A DNA stretch of 64,000 nucleotides from Lineus longissimus (lineage: Eukaryota > Nemertea > Pilidiophora > Heteronemertea > Lineidae): positions 28,163,501-28,227,500 of the forward strand of contig NC_088308.1 in NCBI RefSeq assembly GCF_910592395.1, in the 5' to 3' direction. This document shows positions 1-13,000 of the stretch, one piece after another. The translations under genes were made by a program, and so were the position numbers. Numbering within the stretch: position 1 is the first letter of the stretch; each line of letters begins with the position of its first letter. A model generated the notes under the pieces. That model saw only the letters and a list, made by a program, of their open reading frames with translations, was not told the DNA's origin and did no database searches.

Positions 1-61
1 GGCCAAGGCTGTTTGGGTTTTTATGCTTCTTCACATTCATGATCAGCTACCTTCCTTCCAG

Positions 62-3000
62 ATGACCTTCCAATACAAGTACATCGATCCAGGTCCTGAT
101 GACCCGATGTGTAAGGCGAAACGATGGCTAGCTTTGGAGGTAGGCGCTCACTCACTTCCATTCACAGGAATCGCAATGTCTGTCTCGTTGACGGACATCA
201 TCTTGTAGGGTTTCGTCGCCGAGCTTCTTTAACTAAAGATTGCCAGTATCAGTTAAAACCGAATGTGGCAGATTCAGTCATTTTTCAACCTTCTTGGCAA
301 AAGTTGTAGTAGAAAGCACTTGTCGATTCCCTTTGAGAACTTTAATAGTTTGTTTCTCTTTCTCTTTTGACTTTCAGACGATGGCAAAATATGGACGGCG
401 GGATCTTCTGTCACATCCTCTCTGTCAAAACATACTCACTGTCAAATGGTAAGTGAAACTCTCATCAAATAGTGCGACAAAACAACTTTTAGGGCAATGG
501 ATGGCTTTAGCGTATTGTGACTCTTATTGCCATTGACATACATGTACTTATTTTCATTTCGTTACTCTCGTCCCTTTTGCAGGCAGAAGTTCGCCCGCTA
601 CCTGTTCTATCTGAACCTGCTGACCTACATCGTGTTTGTCATCATGATGATGATATTCATCTTCACAGTAGCGACACCTATTAGGACTGTCAACATAGAC
701 AACGTGAATTACTGCCCTATCACTCTTCCTGCAGATCAAGCCAATAATACGACACTTCTCAACTTCTACATAGCGGTGGGTACACATCTTCCCCTCAGCG
801 ATTGTCCTTTGGAACATGGTGTTAACGTGTCCTGCTGAGGATAAACATTGGTTGACCATTATCTCTATTGAGAGACATCGGTAGAGATTGCCACAAACAT
901 GCTTACCATTAGCTTGGTCCTGTATACTCCTCCCTGAGGTTTGCGCTTTGTAAATGCCTGAAATCCACAACTTACTGGTCTTCTTTTCAGAATGGCCAGT
1001 TGACCTGGGAGCAGCGAGCCTACCACGATGGTTACCACGCTGCGCTGTGTGGCTTGTGTCTGACAATAGCATTCATCTTCTTCATCAAGGAGGTGGTCGT
1101 GCTGGTCAAATCGGTAGGTGACAGTATTCAGTCAATTGTATTGGTATCATTTGCAAGAAGATTTAGAGATCAGAGATCAATTGTACAAGTTTGTACCGTC
1201 GCAAAGCGTTCTTTCTAGCTGAGGCTATGCTTCTGAACAGAAGGATTGCAAAACAGGATTGATCGATCAACGGCCCAAGAACATTTCCTGTCTCAAGATG
1301 AGCATTCCTACCTAAAGCTAAGACATATCTCTCGCAAAGCCCAACTCCCAGTCAATGGTTACGCCAATTGAACGTTTTTCGCAAACGAAGTCGGTCCAAA
1401 CTGCAGCAACAATATCTCCCACAGCTATATGCTCATGTGAGTGTCCTTTCTTCTAGGGCTATATCTACTTCTTCGAGGTGGGCAACTGGTTGGCCGTGAT
1501 CCTGATAGCCTTCACGGTTGCCGCTCTGTCACCACCCATGTATGCACCTTGTCTGTGGCAGTGGCGATGCGCCTGGATTGCTACCTTTACGAGTTGGATC
1601 AACTTCACAATGTACTTAAGGAGGTACGTAGAACGTAACCTCAAAACATGGCCTAGCCTACGGGAAGGAATTTGTAGGCATTCCGTCGGTTGAATTTCGA
1701 GTTACTGATGAAGTTAAACGACAGTAGTCGGGAGACATGACTTATCACTTGTTTTGAATCATACTTTTTCCTTGCCTGCTCATTTGACTGTTTTCGCTGA
1801 CAGTTTACCCAATCCTTTACTTCCAGAATCGATGGTGTCGGTCTGTACGTGATCATGTTCACAGCAGTTATCAAGAGTATGGCAAAGGTAAGAAAGTAAC
1901 TCAAAAATGCTGTTTCACGATTCGTAGTTGGTGTGGTGTACGTATCCTGGATTTCTTGTCCCGAGTAATATTAAGTCAATCTCGACATGTGAACAACTTT
2001 CTCACCTTGAGTATAACCAATATTTCTTGTTCCAGATTGCACTGATCCTGTTCCTGTTAATGTTCGCCTTCGCCTCTGCCTTCTACATCGTCTTAGCAAA
2101 ACAGGTAGGTAGGATACAAATCCATCTTCTCTTCTTCATGCTCATCTGAATGATGCGTCGTGGATCTTACAGTAGTTGACGAATGCACATTTAAAAACGA
2201 CACACATATATAAGGTTGCACCATCACCTAGTCTCCTAACAGGTTACCCTCTTTTTCCAGGCTATCTGGGAGAACTTAGGTACCAACCTCGTCACCACCT
2301 TAGTGATGACTCTGGGCGAGATTGATTACTTCAACAACTTTGGAGACCAAAAGTTAGAACCGTTTAAGGCCGATGCATATATCCTACTGGTTTTCTTCAT
2401 TTTCCTCTTGCCCATTATGATGATGAATCTAACGGTAAGATATATCACATATTGACTGTTTTCTGACGCTCTTTTTTCCAGGCTATCTGGGAGTCCCTAG
2501 GTACCAACCTCGTCACCACATTGGTGATGACTTTGGGCGAGATTAATTACTTCGACAACTTTGCAGGCCAAAATTTGGAACCGTTTAAAACTGATGCCTA
2601 TATCCTCCTGGTCCTTTTCATTTTCCTCATGCCAATTATGATGATGAATCTTACAGTAAGTTGGTTGGGGAAACTCACAAGCTATTGGTATACCATTCGT
2701 TGGAAAGATTCTGACAGCACGTTCAGAATACATTACATATCTCATGATTGGTGTGATTGTGTAAGATACCTAACTTTGCCCAAAGATATCGCACAGTAAC
2801 CCGAACAAGAGACAGAGAACTTAACTGATAGAACAGCAATGAATTACTCAACCACCTCCCAGCCATTATTAACATTAGCCAATGTCATTTATGAAAAGCA
2901 ATTCTACACACACTAGAGTTGTTACACAATGTACGTTTTATGAGAACTGACTCACTGGTATTTTGTGTTTGCTTGAGTTAAAAGGTTTTAAGACGACGCT

Positions 3001-4346
3001 TACATGGTTCTTATGTCTTCTCCAGGTTGGTGTTGCTATTGGTGATATTGACAGCATCCAGAAGAACTCCTACATCAAGAGGTTAGAACTGCAGGTAAGA
3101 ATCGAATTCACGGGCTAGACCCATTTGGTTCGAACTTTGGTCTACGTGCTCATCTTTGGCATAAACAAACTGTTGCATCGAAGTTATCTTAACCTGGAGC
3201 AGGCTTTGTATCGGGGCGACCCCTGTGAATCATGACCCGAGTTAGGATTTAATGACCTTGACCTTTGATTTCAGATGCACGTGATCAAGGACATGGAGGG
3301 TGACTTCCCAAAAGCTCTTCAACGGAAGCTCTGGAGGAAACAATACTCGGTGAAACCGAATAAAAGCAAAAGAACAAGATGGCGAAAGGTGTTTTGAAGG
3401 ATTTGGTTTGCTATCGGTTTAATCGCCATGTTTACATGGTTTCTGTTCATGGGCTTCCATTGGTGTCACATGGTCAACCGCGCAGTTCCACGCTATCGGT
3501 GGGATGATACGTTTCTGAAGGTTAAGCTCGTGACCAGTCATCTCAGTGCAAATAAACTTTGATTTAACATACTAAATATATATACCGTTAGCTTCATGCA
3601 TAGATCTGGCTCATGACTGATTTATGTGGCTTGCACTGGAAATATACCAGTAATGTCAAAAATGAGTATAAATATGGGAACATGTATGGAGAAGGATGAC
3701 GCATGAATGCATGTATTTCCGTTGCAGTTCATGGTTCGTGTGTTCGGGTTGCCGACCACGACTGAGTTCATGCAAGACGATAGCGCGGGGGATTATGGAG
3801 AGGCGATCAGTCAGGAGGTGATGAAGCTCAAAACAAGGTATTAACAAACTTGGTTCAAGAGCGTGGTCGAGAAGATGCGGGGTTCGGTTTCATTAATGTA
3901 ATAAAACTAGCTATCTTTAATGTCTGATTCCACTAAAGCTGGAACCCTTCGCTGTCATTTCCTTGCGTTCCAAAAGCTTTGTTGTCAGACCTATCATAAT
4001 TACCTAAATCCTCTGAAAACAGTGCAGCTTCCCACGTTCACGCTGCTGAGGAAACAAGTTTAATAACTGTCATTTCTGCTTGATATATATGAGCCAAACA
4101 TTTGTTCAGTCTCAAGAAATCAAGATCAATCAGGTGGTATATACGTTTGGCTAACTTTCATTTTCAAGACTGTAGGCGATAGACTGGAGTTATATTGTAT
4201 GTATGTCAATTTGTTACAGGATGAGCTATGTGACCAGCCTCCTAGATCACCACAGCATCGTCCTTCATCAGATAGCCCAAAAGATGAATGTGGAGACTCC
4301 CGCTGCTCCGCCAGACACCTTGTCGCACAGCAGCGAGCTCTCGTAA
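62..4346 (+). CDS. TRPA1-like cation channel, 3' part (5' end outside window)
   Basis: C-terminal 451 residues of a TRPA-family channel (ligand- or temperature-gated, non-selective cation channel of the plasma membrane). Exons: 62-139, 378-448, 583-775, 991-1113, 1457-1623, 1827-1887, 2036-2104, then either 2261-2434 or 2482-2655, then 3026-3094, 3275-3388, 3728-3837, 4220-4346. All borders are AG/GT and the phases close. In order they encode the pre-S1 segment (FQYKYIDPGPDD), S1 (exon 583), S2 (991), S3-S4 (1457), the S4-S5 linker (1827), S5 (2036), pore plus S6 (2261 or 2482), the TRP-like helix (VGVAIGDI) and a charged tail ending LSHSSELS. The ankyrin repeats must lie upstream of base 1. 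Exon for exon it matches the paralogue at 7089-19321, except for an extra intron (3389-3727) in the tail. The pore exon is duplicated. Family assignment is strong; TRPA1 orthology versus another TRPA clade is not settled. Confidence 0.9.
2261..2434 (+). other. Alternative pore exon A of the TRPA gene
   Basis: 174-nt exon, phase 0 at both ends, preceded by a pyrimidine-rich AG and followed by GTAAGA. It encodes 58 residues covering the end of the S5-pore linker, the pore helix and filter (LGEIDYF) and S6 ending IMMMNLT. It lies 47 nt before a homologous exon of identical length (2482-2655). The two proteins differ at 9 of 58 positions. The paralogous TRPA gene has one such exon (17815-17988), and its filter also reads GEIDYF, so exon A looks like the ancestral form at that position. 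Confidence 0.85.
2482..2655 (+). other. Alternative pore exon B of the TRPA gene
   Basis: Second 174-nt pore exon, phase 0 at both ends, with AG before and GTAAGT after. It encodes the same segment as exon A, with the filter region LGEINYF (Asn in place of Asp) and changes in the turret (NFAGQN versus NFGDQK) and S6. The intron separating it from exon A (2435-2481) is only 47 nt. Reading through that intron from exon A meets an in-frame TGA after six codons, so joint inclusion by retention would truncate the channel. Mutually exclusive use is inferred, not shown. Confidence 0.85.
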
Positions 4347-4888
4347 GAAGAGGACATTCAAACACACTACGGCACTGGGAGTTGACTCATCGCTACTCCG
4401 GCCGTGTAGTCACAACTGCATCATTTCTAAATCATTTACCTACGTTTGCTGACTGTGCCGCGCCCATCAGGGTAAACGGCCGTCACAACTCGTACAACAC
4501 GTACTCCACTAAATGTTAGGAACACAATACACATAGGAAGACCAACGTTGTTCTCGCCTCACTCGAATCTCTTATGGCGCTGTGCTTATTCGCTGCCCGT
4601 TGTCAGGGTGCAGTTTGTTGATCAAGTTCGGATGCCCGATAGGCAAATGACAATTCCATGACTGAATTTCAACCCATATCTACTGGCATGTAGCTATAGT
4701 TTTTGGTCGCGGGGGCTTTTGTCCATCCGTCGGTCTGAAAATCGGACAAAATGTACCTGAAAAACAAGCTTTTTGTGAGTGTTCTACGGCCCTGACCAAA
4801 GTGCTTCCATGCGATATCGGAACGGAACAACCCGTAGGTATAATTGTAGATGTCTAATTTTGTACGTATCTATTTGTTTACACAATGA

Positions 4889-4894
4889 AATAAA
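4889..4894 (+). terminator. Probable polyadenylation signal of the first TRPA gene
   Basis: An AATAAA hexamer lies about 540 bp after the stop codon at 4346 and is the first one found downstream. It implies a 3' UTR of roughly 0.55 kb. Confidence 0.4.
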
Positions 4895-4899
4895 GTTAC

Positions 4900-7040
4900 T
4901 TTTACCCAATCCGTACGGTGATTTCTTTCTTGGTGTCCGCAGTGTTGTGTATGGGTACCGTCTCCATTGACTATGTCCTTACCTGTCCTCAAAGACATGG
5001 TTTATTATCGAGGACACTACCGCAGCTTATACTGCAGCTGGGACAAAGATGTGTACCTAGAAAAATTGTGAACAGCGTAGCGGATTGAAGACTATTTTAA
5101 TGATCTAATATACTGTAACCAACCTGGTTACTCTAAGATATATCAGAGAATCCATTGTCCCCACTCTGAGGAAAGACCCCAGAAACTCAAATACATTCCT
5201 AGGGCAGGTGTTCGTACCACACCGACACTGTCGGATCAACACATTCACACTTTGGGTGTAAATTAAGAAATTACCAGAATGTTCCCATATGGTTAAAGAG
5301 GTTAATGAATGAAAGCACCAGTTTAATGTTAAGCATGGTGAGGTTTGGTCCTTTCATCAAAGAGACTCGACCAAACCGTACCATACACGGGGGCGGAACC
5401 AGGATCCGATCGGGGAAAAGTACGAGTGGAGTTGATTTACGTAGGGAATCGATGATTCACTTTGTTCTATTTCATAGTGATTTGATGTGTACATAATCAT
5501 CAGATATGTAATACAACATGACATGACATTATTACCTAATAGCAGGTATATCTCCAGATATATCAGCACGTTCGAGATTGGGACAAATCAAGTCAATGAC
5601 AAGAACATCTGGAGGCGTAAATTGTTAGCCAAACATCTGCCAAGTAGGGCTAATTTGTATAAGGACTGTGTATTAATAGGAAAACACACACAAAGGGCTA
5701 GGTCTCCCTCTTTGTTGCATGTAGCCCGAGAAAGAGGATTTCCAAGTGGACGTGCTGCCTATTCTGCTGTAGATATACATGTACATGTACTTTCATTAGG
5801 AGCAGTGGATGCGTTGTAGGCGATACGATAAGGGCCACAAGGAGGAGGTCATCAAGTGATCAACACGATCGAGGATATAAAGAGGTCTGTGTCAAAGGTC
5901 GAGGAATGGGTACAAGTGACTCTATTGCTCTCTTTTCTTCATCTTCTTCTTCGGCATGCTCGGTACTCGGCAGAGCGTCGTCTAACGTATATCTACAGTG
6001 GTGTCAGTCTTAAAGGCAAGAACCAGATGGACCACAAGCCCATATTCAGTTTTGAAAAGTTGACCATGAGGTGTCTCTTCTATCCCACAACACATTGGAA
6101 TCAGTCGCACCAAATCGAAGCAGGAACTTCTCTACTGGTTACCTAGCACACCCCATACCTCAACTGTATGAAAGAAGACTTAACACGCACATTGTTTTAC
6201 TTGGCCTTACTTTCAAAACGGTTCAGAGCATTACCAACAATATGGGTGTTAACTATTCCTGTCAGATCAGGGTCCACTAGTCTGCATGTGCATGAATAGT
6301 TTTTAAATACAGCGTACTGACTGATATAATACTATTTAGTTTACCATCAACAAGTGAAAAGGCTGTATATATTTTTAAGGTGACATAATGGTGTAGGCCG
6401 ATATTATTGCTAAACCATGACGGTGTACACACGAGTACGATTATGCATGTCAAAATGACCAAATATGATTATAACATGTCCTTACAGTCCCACTGTCAAA
6501 ACATGCTCAAAAATAATCAGCGCAAATTGATTTTGTTTCCGCTTATTCGTGGGCTCATCCTCTGCAACATACATCCTTGATATGAGTAACCTTTGCCCTG
6601 CAAGAAAATCATTTTAGATCTGTTGCAGAGTATGATTCCACTTACAAACAGAACAATACCGAGAAACCCTACTCGCATGCTCTGGATTCAAGCGCCGATT
6701 CATTGAACTTGAACATTTCGTATGGGATCGAGCGATGAGCGTAATTTCGTCCGTTTCTTGAATATTCAGTTAGATTAGTGAAACTAGCGTATTGCTTTCG
6801 GTTTCTTAGCTATACCAAAACCTCATTACAAATGTCATTATCAGAATATCACTTTCAATGCTTTCTAATCTGCCCCTTTTTGTGCCCACGGAGCAGTGTC
6901 GCCCGGAGCAGAGCAGCGTCGTCGCGTTCTGATATTTTGCTCTGCTTTACGGATGAATCAGGATTTTTCAGTCATAGTCCATAAACTAATAAACAAAACT
7001 CGCGTCCTTACTGTCAATTATCAATCATTGGTGTTTTTTT
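4900..7040. other. Intergenic stretch between the two TRPA genes
   Basis: No gene is recognised here. Short ORFs on both strands lack splice sites or family similarity. An ACATGTACATGTAC run lies near 5779. A TTTTTTTCAG acceptor-like sequence at about 7034-7043 probably begins the last 5'-UTR exon of the second TRPA gene, so a non-coding first exon and promoter may lie somewhere in this stretch. I could not locate them. Confidence 0.4.
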
Positions 7041-7043
7041 CAG

Positions 7044-7058
7044 ATGGTCGACGACTGA
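7044..7058 (+). promoter_or_regulatory. Four-codon upstream ORF in the 5' leader
   Basis: Just after the acceptor-like AG at 7042-7043 the leader starts with ATGGTCGACGACTGA, a minimal uORF ending 30 bp before the main ATG at 7089. It could damp translation if it is included in the mRNA. The leader structure is inferred. Confidence 0.3.
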
Positions 7059-7088
7059 CCACCTGAACAAGCACACAGATCGTGTAAC

Positions 7089-10000
7089 ATGGACGAGGAA
7101 GAAAACATCGCTAAGGCCGAAAAGGTTGCGTTTCTTCCTACCACTTCACCGACGAAGAAGACTTTCTCTGCAGTAACGAAAGGATTGGTGCTCGCGGTAG
7201 CGGCGCGCAAGGCCAATGAGACTACGAATAACAATGGGTTACCACTGAAGCCACTGAAGATGGAGGAGAGCATAAGGACCATGACAGTTTTCCAGGTCAG
7301 TAATTGCCCGAAAACCTAATAAACACTGGCTTCAAATTCAAAATCAGAGAGTTCACAATCTGGATGACAGTGAAATCAACTCGGTGAGAGATTCCGAATT
7401 CCTCCTCTCTTTTGATTTCCAGATTGATTTCTAAGTTTTAAAGCTTTCCTTTGACGCATATGCAAAGGAAGTATAAAAACAGGTAAAACAGTAAAATGTG
7501 AGAACATGGCACTTTGAGCTTCTGGGGCAACAGCCAGCCGACACGTAAGTATAGCGCTGGTAACCACAAGCTGCCACTAGCTAGTGTCATTGCCGGTCGC
7601 AGCGATCCTTGGGTCCATATCAAACTTTCTGCTTGGCCATTGTAGTTTTTCTGCGTTGGTTCACAATTCAGCTTCAATACATCATAAAAATATCCACAAC
7701 ATCAGGAGCGGGAGCATAGGAATAACTTGTATCATAAAATCAAAATAAATGCATCGGCCATTCTTAAATTTATCCACGGTGCATGAGTGGTTCAGGTAGA
7801 AAAGTATTACAACGACGGCGATCTGGAGGAATTTTGGACTTCACGTGGAGACACACTACATTCTAGTTCCATCGATCGAAGATCTCACAAAGGCCAAGCC
7901 GGATTATTGCGTCAATACCATCGAGCAACTTGGTGTCACAAACCCAGTGTTTATCCAAATTGAACATGTTTGGTGCGGTGCATCACATCTAGCTCAGATT
8001 ATTCAGAACCGGTTGAAAGGTTTCTGATGTTCTAGAATAGAATGTTAGGGGAACTAACAGGATTCAATAGGGGGGGGGGGGGGGGGGGTCTGCTTCAGAA
8101 CCAGTCTTAGATCAGAGAAACTAGAGTAACTTGTACATACATGCACATGTATATAAGTATATAAGGCTTGGACTCACAAAATGGGTGTTACGCAATACTC
8201 ATTGTAATTTTAAGTAGGCAAACAATCAAGACCAACTTTCGCTTGTTTGAATAAGAACAAAAATGTCCAAGCACTCAAGGTCGAGTCGGTCGTTTGGAAC
8301 TTCATTTGACAAAACGTTGAAACCTTATATCCCTTTGTCATGTCGAAGCCCAAAGACACTCTGTCGCTATTAGGTCATTATAATTGGTTTCCAAGCCACA
8401 ACATATGCGTTGATGTTTCTAATGAAAAGATGCTCTGTGAGCGGGTGGTAAGCACTCCCCCCCCCGCGATATTACGGGCTATCCACTGCAATCTAATACA
8501 TGTAGTCCCCCTTAAGGAACTTAGGTCTGTCGACAAGGAGCGTCCATCAACAACAACAATATAAACTTTGAGGCACAGGCACATGAATATCAAAAGTGAT
8601 CTTGGTAAATTGCTTGGGAAAGCTTTGAAACGTATGTCCTTGACAGCAAATGTTATCAGTGCTTCTAATCTAATGGTCTTTTTGACTGATTGAGTGACCT
8701 TTGTGAAAAGCATTAAGTGTTGGTGACTTTCGTTTCTTTGTAACTTGACTTCAACCTCTTCTTCGACCTTTCTCCTCCGCTATAGAAGTCACTTGCTGTT
8801 TTACAGGCTGCAAGACAAGGCCTAGTGGATGTCGTCCGCACTCATATAGAACATGACATCAACCGGGCAAACGAAGTCGAAATCACGACTGGCTTCACAC
8901 CCCTGCACCAAGCTGCTAGATTCAACAGGGTGGAGGTAGTGAACCTTCTTCTGGACACGCAGTCACCTAATCGGAGGAATGAAAGCTTTACTTCGAACAA
9001 TGGGAAGCAAGAGAATGACTTCCGGAAGGTCAATAATGCGTCGACTGGGCAAGTCGTCGGTAAGTGTGTTTGGGCTGGGTCTCTTTGAATTGTTCTATCC
9101 GGTGTAAGGAGTCTTTGCAATGGTGGTCGATTTGATGCTCTCCACCGTATCGGTGATGACTTCATTGTTTGGTTAATAATAGTCATAACTAATGCTTTCT
9201 GTTCATGATCTTGTCGTCTTTTAGTTCCAGATGTCAGCGACAGGCAAGGGACCACACCTCTCCACCTAGCGGCCAGATACAACTCCACTAATGCCCTGAA
9301 GTCCCTAATGAAACACGGCGCCGACGTGAATGTCAAGGACAGCCGAGGAAAGTCACCCATTCATCTTGCGGCGAGGAGGAAGTTTGATAAAATTGTTGCT
9401 GTAAGTAAGATTATTTATATCAAGTTAAAAAGGTATTGCGATTGACTCCTACAATGTGCGTGTTCCCACCCACAGCCTTTACGTTACTGATTAGCTTACC
9501 ATGTCTTGTGCTTGGATGATGGTGTCCGTTCAATTGGTAGCTTTCTTGATCTTGTATTGATATGACATGTGTTTCGCCGGGGTCTTTTCGAACCAGGCAA
9601 AGGACGACGATCTAAATGAGCCACACCCTCTCCAGTTTAAGGCGGTACATCATGTGTTCGCCTCCGGCCATTCGTGCTCGTTCAGAGTCAATCATCGAAT
9701 CCGTGTGATATTTTCAGGAGCTCCTCACGCCGGACAATACCGAGCTTGAAATCCAGGATGAAGATAATAACACGCCTCTCCATGCGGCGGCTCACGGCGG
9801 ATGCAGGAAAACATGTGAGGTCCTGGTAAGTTTTTGAGAACAGCACCGGGATGTCGGGGTGTTTACCAAAACAAGCATTAATCTGAAGACATCTGACCCC
9901 AAAGCAGGGTGCGAGATCCAAGAACCTTATACATCTGGAGCCGAAGATATCGAATTTTCTAATTCCCAAATGCAAAACAAGCCTTTCAACTGCGTCGGCT

Positions 10001-13000
10001 ATTGAAATGTAAGCTGTTGATTCAAACTTCAATCAGTCTTGATCTGATGAAGAAAAGCGAAATCTGTTCAGTGGAAGTGCGGTTATAGTGACAAAACAGA
10101 ACTGCAGAGACGATGTGGTTTCTTTAATGGCCATTCCTTCTTTTCTAGATCGATCGTGGTGCTAATATCTGGGCGATGGACGTTAGTCTGACTACACCCT
10201 TGATGCTGGCGGCATCGGTCGGTAGTTCTGGTGCTGTAACTAAGCTCATTGAAGCCGGTAAGTAAGATATTGGTTGAGTCCACGGCCATTGACACTTCTC
10301 TCTGATTCACTTCTTCCGACAATCACCGTTATCCGGTGAGTATAGCATTGTTTCCCTACTAACTTTTCACTTGTGAAATCGGCTAATATTAGACGATTCG
10401 TGCCTCCTCATACATACAGCTGTAGGGAATATGGTTGTCCAGTCTTCATCAAGCAACCAATCACCTTGTAAATGCTTACTGACCTTCCTCACTTATTTCT
10501 CCTTTCAGTGGAGAAGAGTGCGCCGAAGCGGAAGGCCGAGTATCTCTCTTTGCAGGAGGATGAGGGCAGTAACGCCCTCCACATCGCAGCGCAGAACGCA
10601 GAAGCAGATGTAAGGGTTATCATAGTCATTGGTAAAATAGGAGATTTGAGGATTTTGGCAATGTTTTAGAGTAATGATAGGCTTTTCATAGGCTTTATTA
10701 ACCGATACATTTACTCCTCTGGCTTCTTTACACAATATTTGCCCGTAACCTGTCGTGAATCTTATTTCAGATCGTCAGCATACTGTTAGATAACGGACTA
10801 GACATAAACTCCAGAAAGGTAAGTACTGCGCATTCAAATTCGCCAAATCTAATGAACTATTTGCTTCGATAAACACAGACCCAAAGAAGGGTTGCACTCT
10901 GTAACTCTAACTTATTTGCTGATTCAGAAAAATGGTCAGACGGCCCTTCACGTAGCGATAACGAGCGGTTCTCTTGAGGTCATCACCATTCTTCTGAAGA
11001 GGAAGGCAGCTGTCAACCACCGAGACCAGGACCAGATGACGCCCGTACACAAGTAAGTCTTTGTGGGGTGCCAATTCAGGCGAAATTCTCCTTGATTATC
11101 AGATGCCGTTTTCGCACAACGAATCACTTCTCTGTTGCTTTTGGTCATGTAAAGTTTTCTCTTTTCAGAGCTGCCGTCCTCGGCCGGTGTGACATCTTAT
11201 CTCTGCTAATAGATTATGTGAGTACAATAACTTTATTGTGTTACGATATCACCACATTCTTCTGCGCTGGCGTTTTCATTTTCGTCGGCGGTGAAAATGT
11301 AAAAGTTGGCTAAAGCGGCGGTCATGTACACTTTAAGGTCAATGTGATGGATTTGTAGTCACCTGCACCTTTGTCTTATTCTTCTCTCCTTTTTCCCTCA
11401 GGGTGGCGACATGAATGCCCTCGACAAAGAGAACTTCTCGCCCTTGCACTGTGCCTGTTGGAAAGGCCAAGCAGAGGCAGTCCACTTCCTTCTGAGCTAT
11501 GGAGGCCAGATCGCTGCTCTTGACACCTCCATGAGGTCGTGTCTCCATCTGGCTGTGGCGAATGGCCAGTATGCGGTCATCATGTCGATACTCGAGGTGA
11601 GGAAAGTTTATATCCGTTTGCTTTCTGTACTATAAAGTGACAGTATTAAACGATGCCTCTTGTTTCAGTGATGTTTATAAAAGCTGATACACTTGGAGCA
11701 TCTCTCGAGGCCTAATGCTTGCACTAAGATCATTAGTAGTATACATACTTACAACTTATCCATGAAACGATCGACGGTATCCCTAGCACACCAACTGTCA
11801 TTTGCACGCTTTCCAAGCACGCGCCGCCACCGCCGACCCATAGCTTGATTGCATCACTTGGCTATAACCCCATGTACCCAGGCCTATCTGTACATAAGCG
11901 TTTCAGGCCGCGCTGCAACGAACAAGGTACTCTGTGTGAATGCTAATGTGGAGATTGTCGGCAACCTGTGTAAGTGTGATATAATGTATAACATGTATGG
12001 GTGCTGTCACATTTTTTTGCACGTTTTAACAGGAATTTGTGCACTATATGGCCAGAGAGGTGAGAACTTTATACCAGCTTATCTATCAGCTAACTTAGTC
12101 AGCTGCATTCTATCCAGTTTGTAGAAAAAGGAATGCATTTAGTTCTTCCGCTTAGTAGCCTTTAGGGGATTCCTTGATCCTTGTCCTGTCCGTGTGCATT
12201 GTATACACCTTTCCAGAAATGGGGCGCTGAGTGTCCGAAATAGTGATGTCATAAGGGGAAACTGGGCCTTATGGTGGAGGGACAAAGGAGATAGTCATGG
12301 TTGACCAACACACTTGAATGTCTTTAATGACGGACAAGGGGGAAAAGTTAGTTCCAATGCAAGCCACCAATTTCGGGAAGCATGTATACAACACAACGGC
12401 TGTAAATGCTTCTCTGATGCAAGCATCCTCTGAACTGAACTAGAAAACCAAATCATACCTTCCTGGATCTATTACGTTTCAGCAGTCGTTACTTTTACAG
12501 AGTTACTAAAAACAAAAAGCCAATTAAAAATAACTTGGATATGTCACTATCGACAGAGTTTGTTGACATTCAAGAACCGTCCCAACCGAGTATATGATAC
12601 CTGAACTGTCAGTAAAAGTGTCCTGTTTCACCCCGTCATCGTTATATTTCAGTCGCCCAGCTCTGGGAACATCATGAATTGGAAGGATACCAAGGACAGG
12701 ACGGCTCTTCATTTTGCCGCAGAGGCGGGCAACACAGCCGTAAGTTACCAGTATTATGTTCCTCCCGCGGTCGCCTTTGCTATACATGTATAGGTGTTAA
12801 ATCATTATGGGAGTAACAGTCCATTATGGGAGTAAGATTAGGAGAATGGCAGTTGCAATGACAGTATACCGATTTATACTGTTACACAGTTCATAGTTTA
12901 GCATCAGTCCTAACCAAACCTCAATAACTTTGTATGAATATAAAGATTGCCTCAAATTGTTGAAGCCAATGAATAAATCTCTTCTTCTCATCAGATCCTT

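Noticed and set aside
554-1072. 172-codon ORF on the minus strand over the TRPA exons
   Set aside because: It lies antisense to two real + strand exons and the intron between them, with no splice logic or family similarity. The same applies to minus ORFs at 8842-9360 and 14341-14859.
5820-6150. Possible exon with KGHKEEVI and NTIEDIKRSVSKVEEWV in two frames
   Set aside because: It needs a frameshift, has no proper splice sites and resembles no known family. It may be chance.
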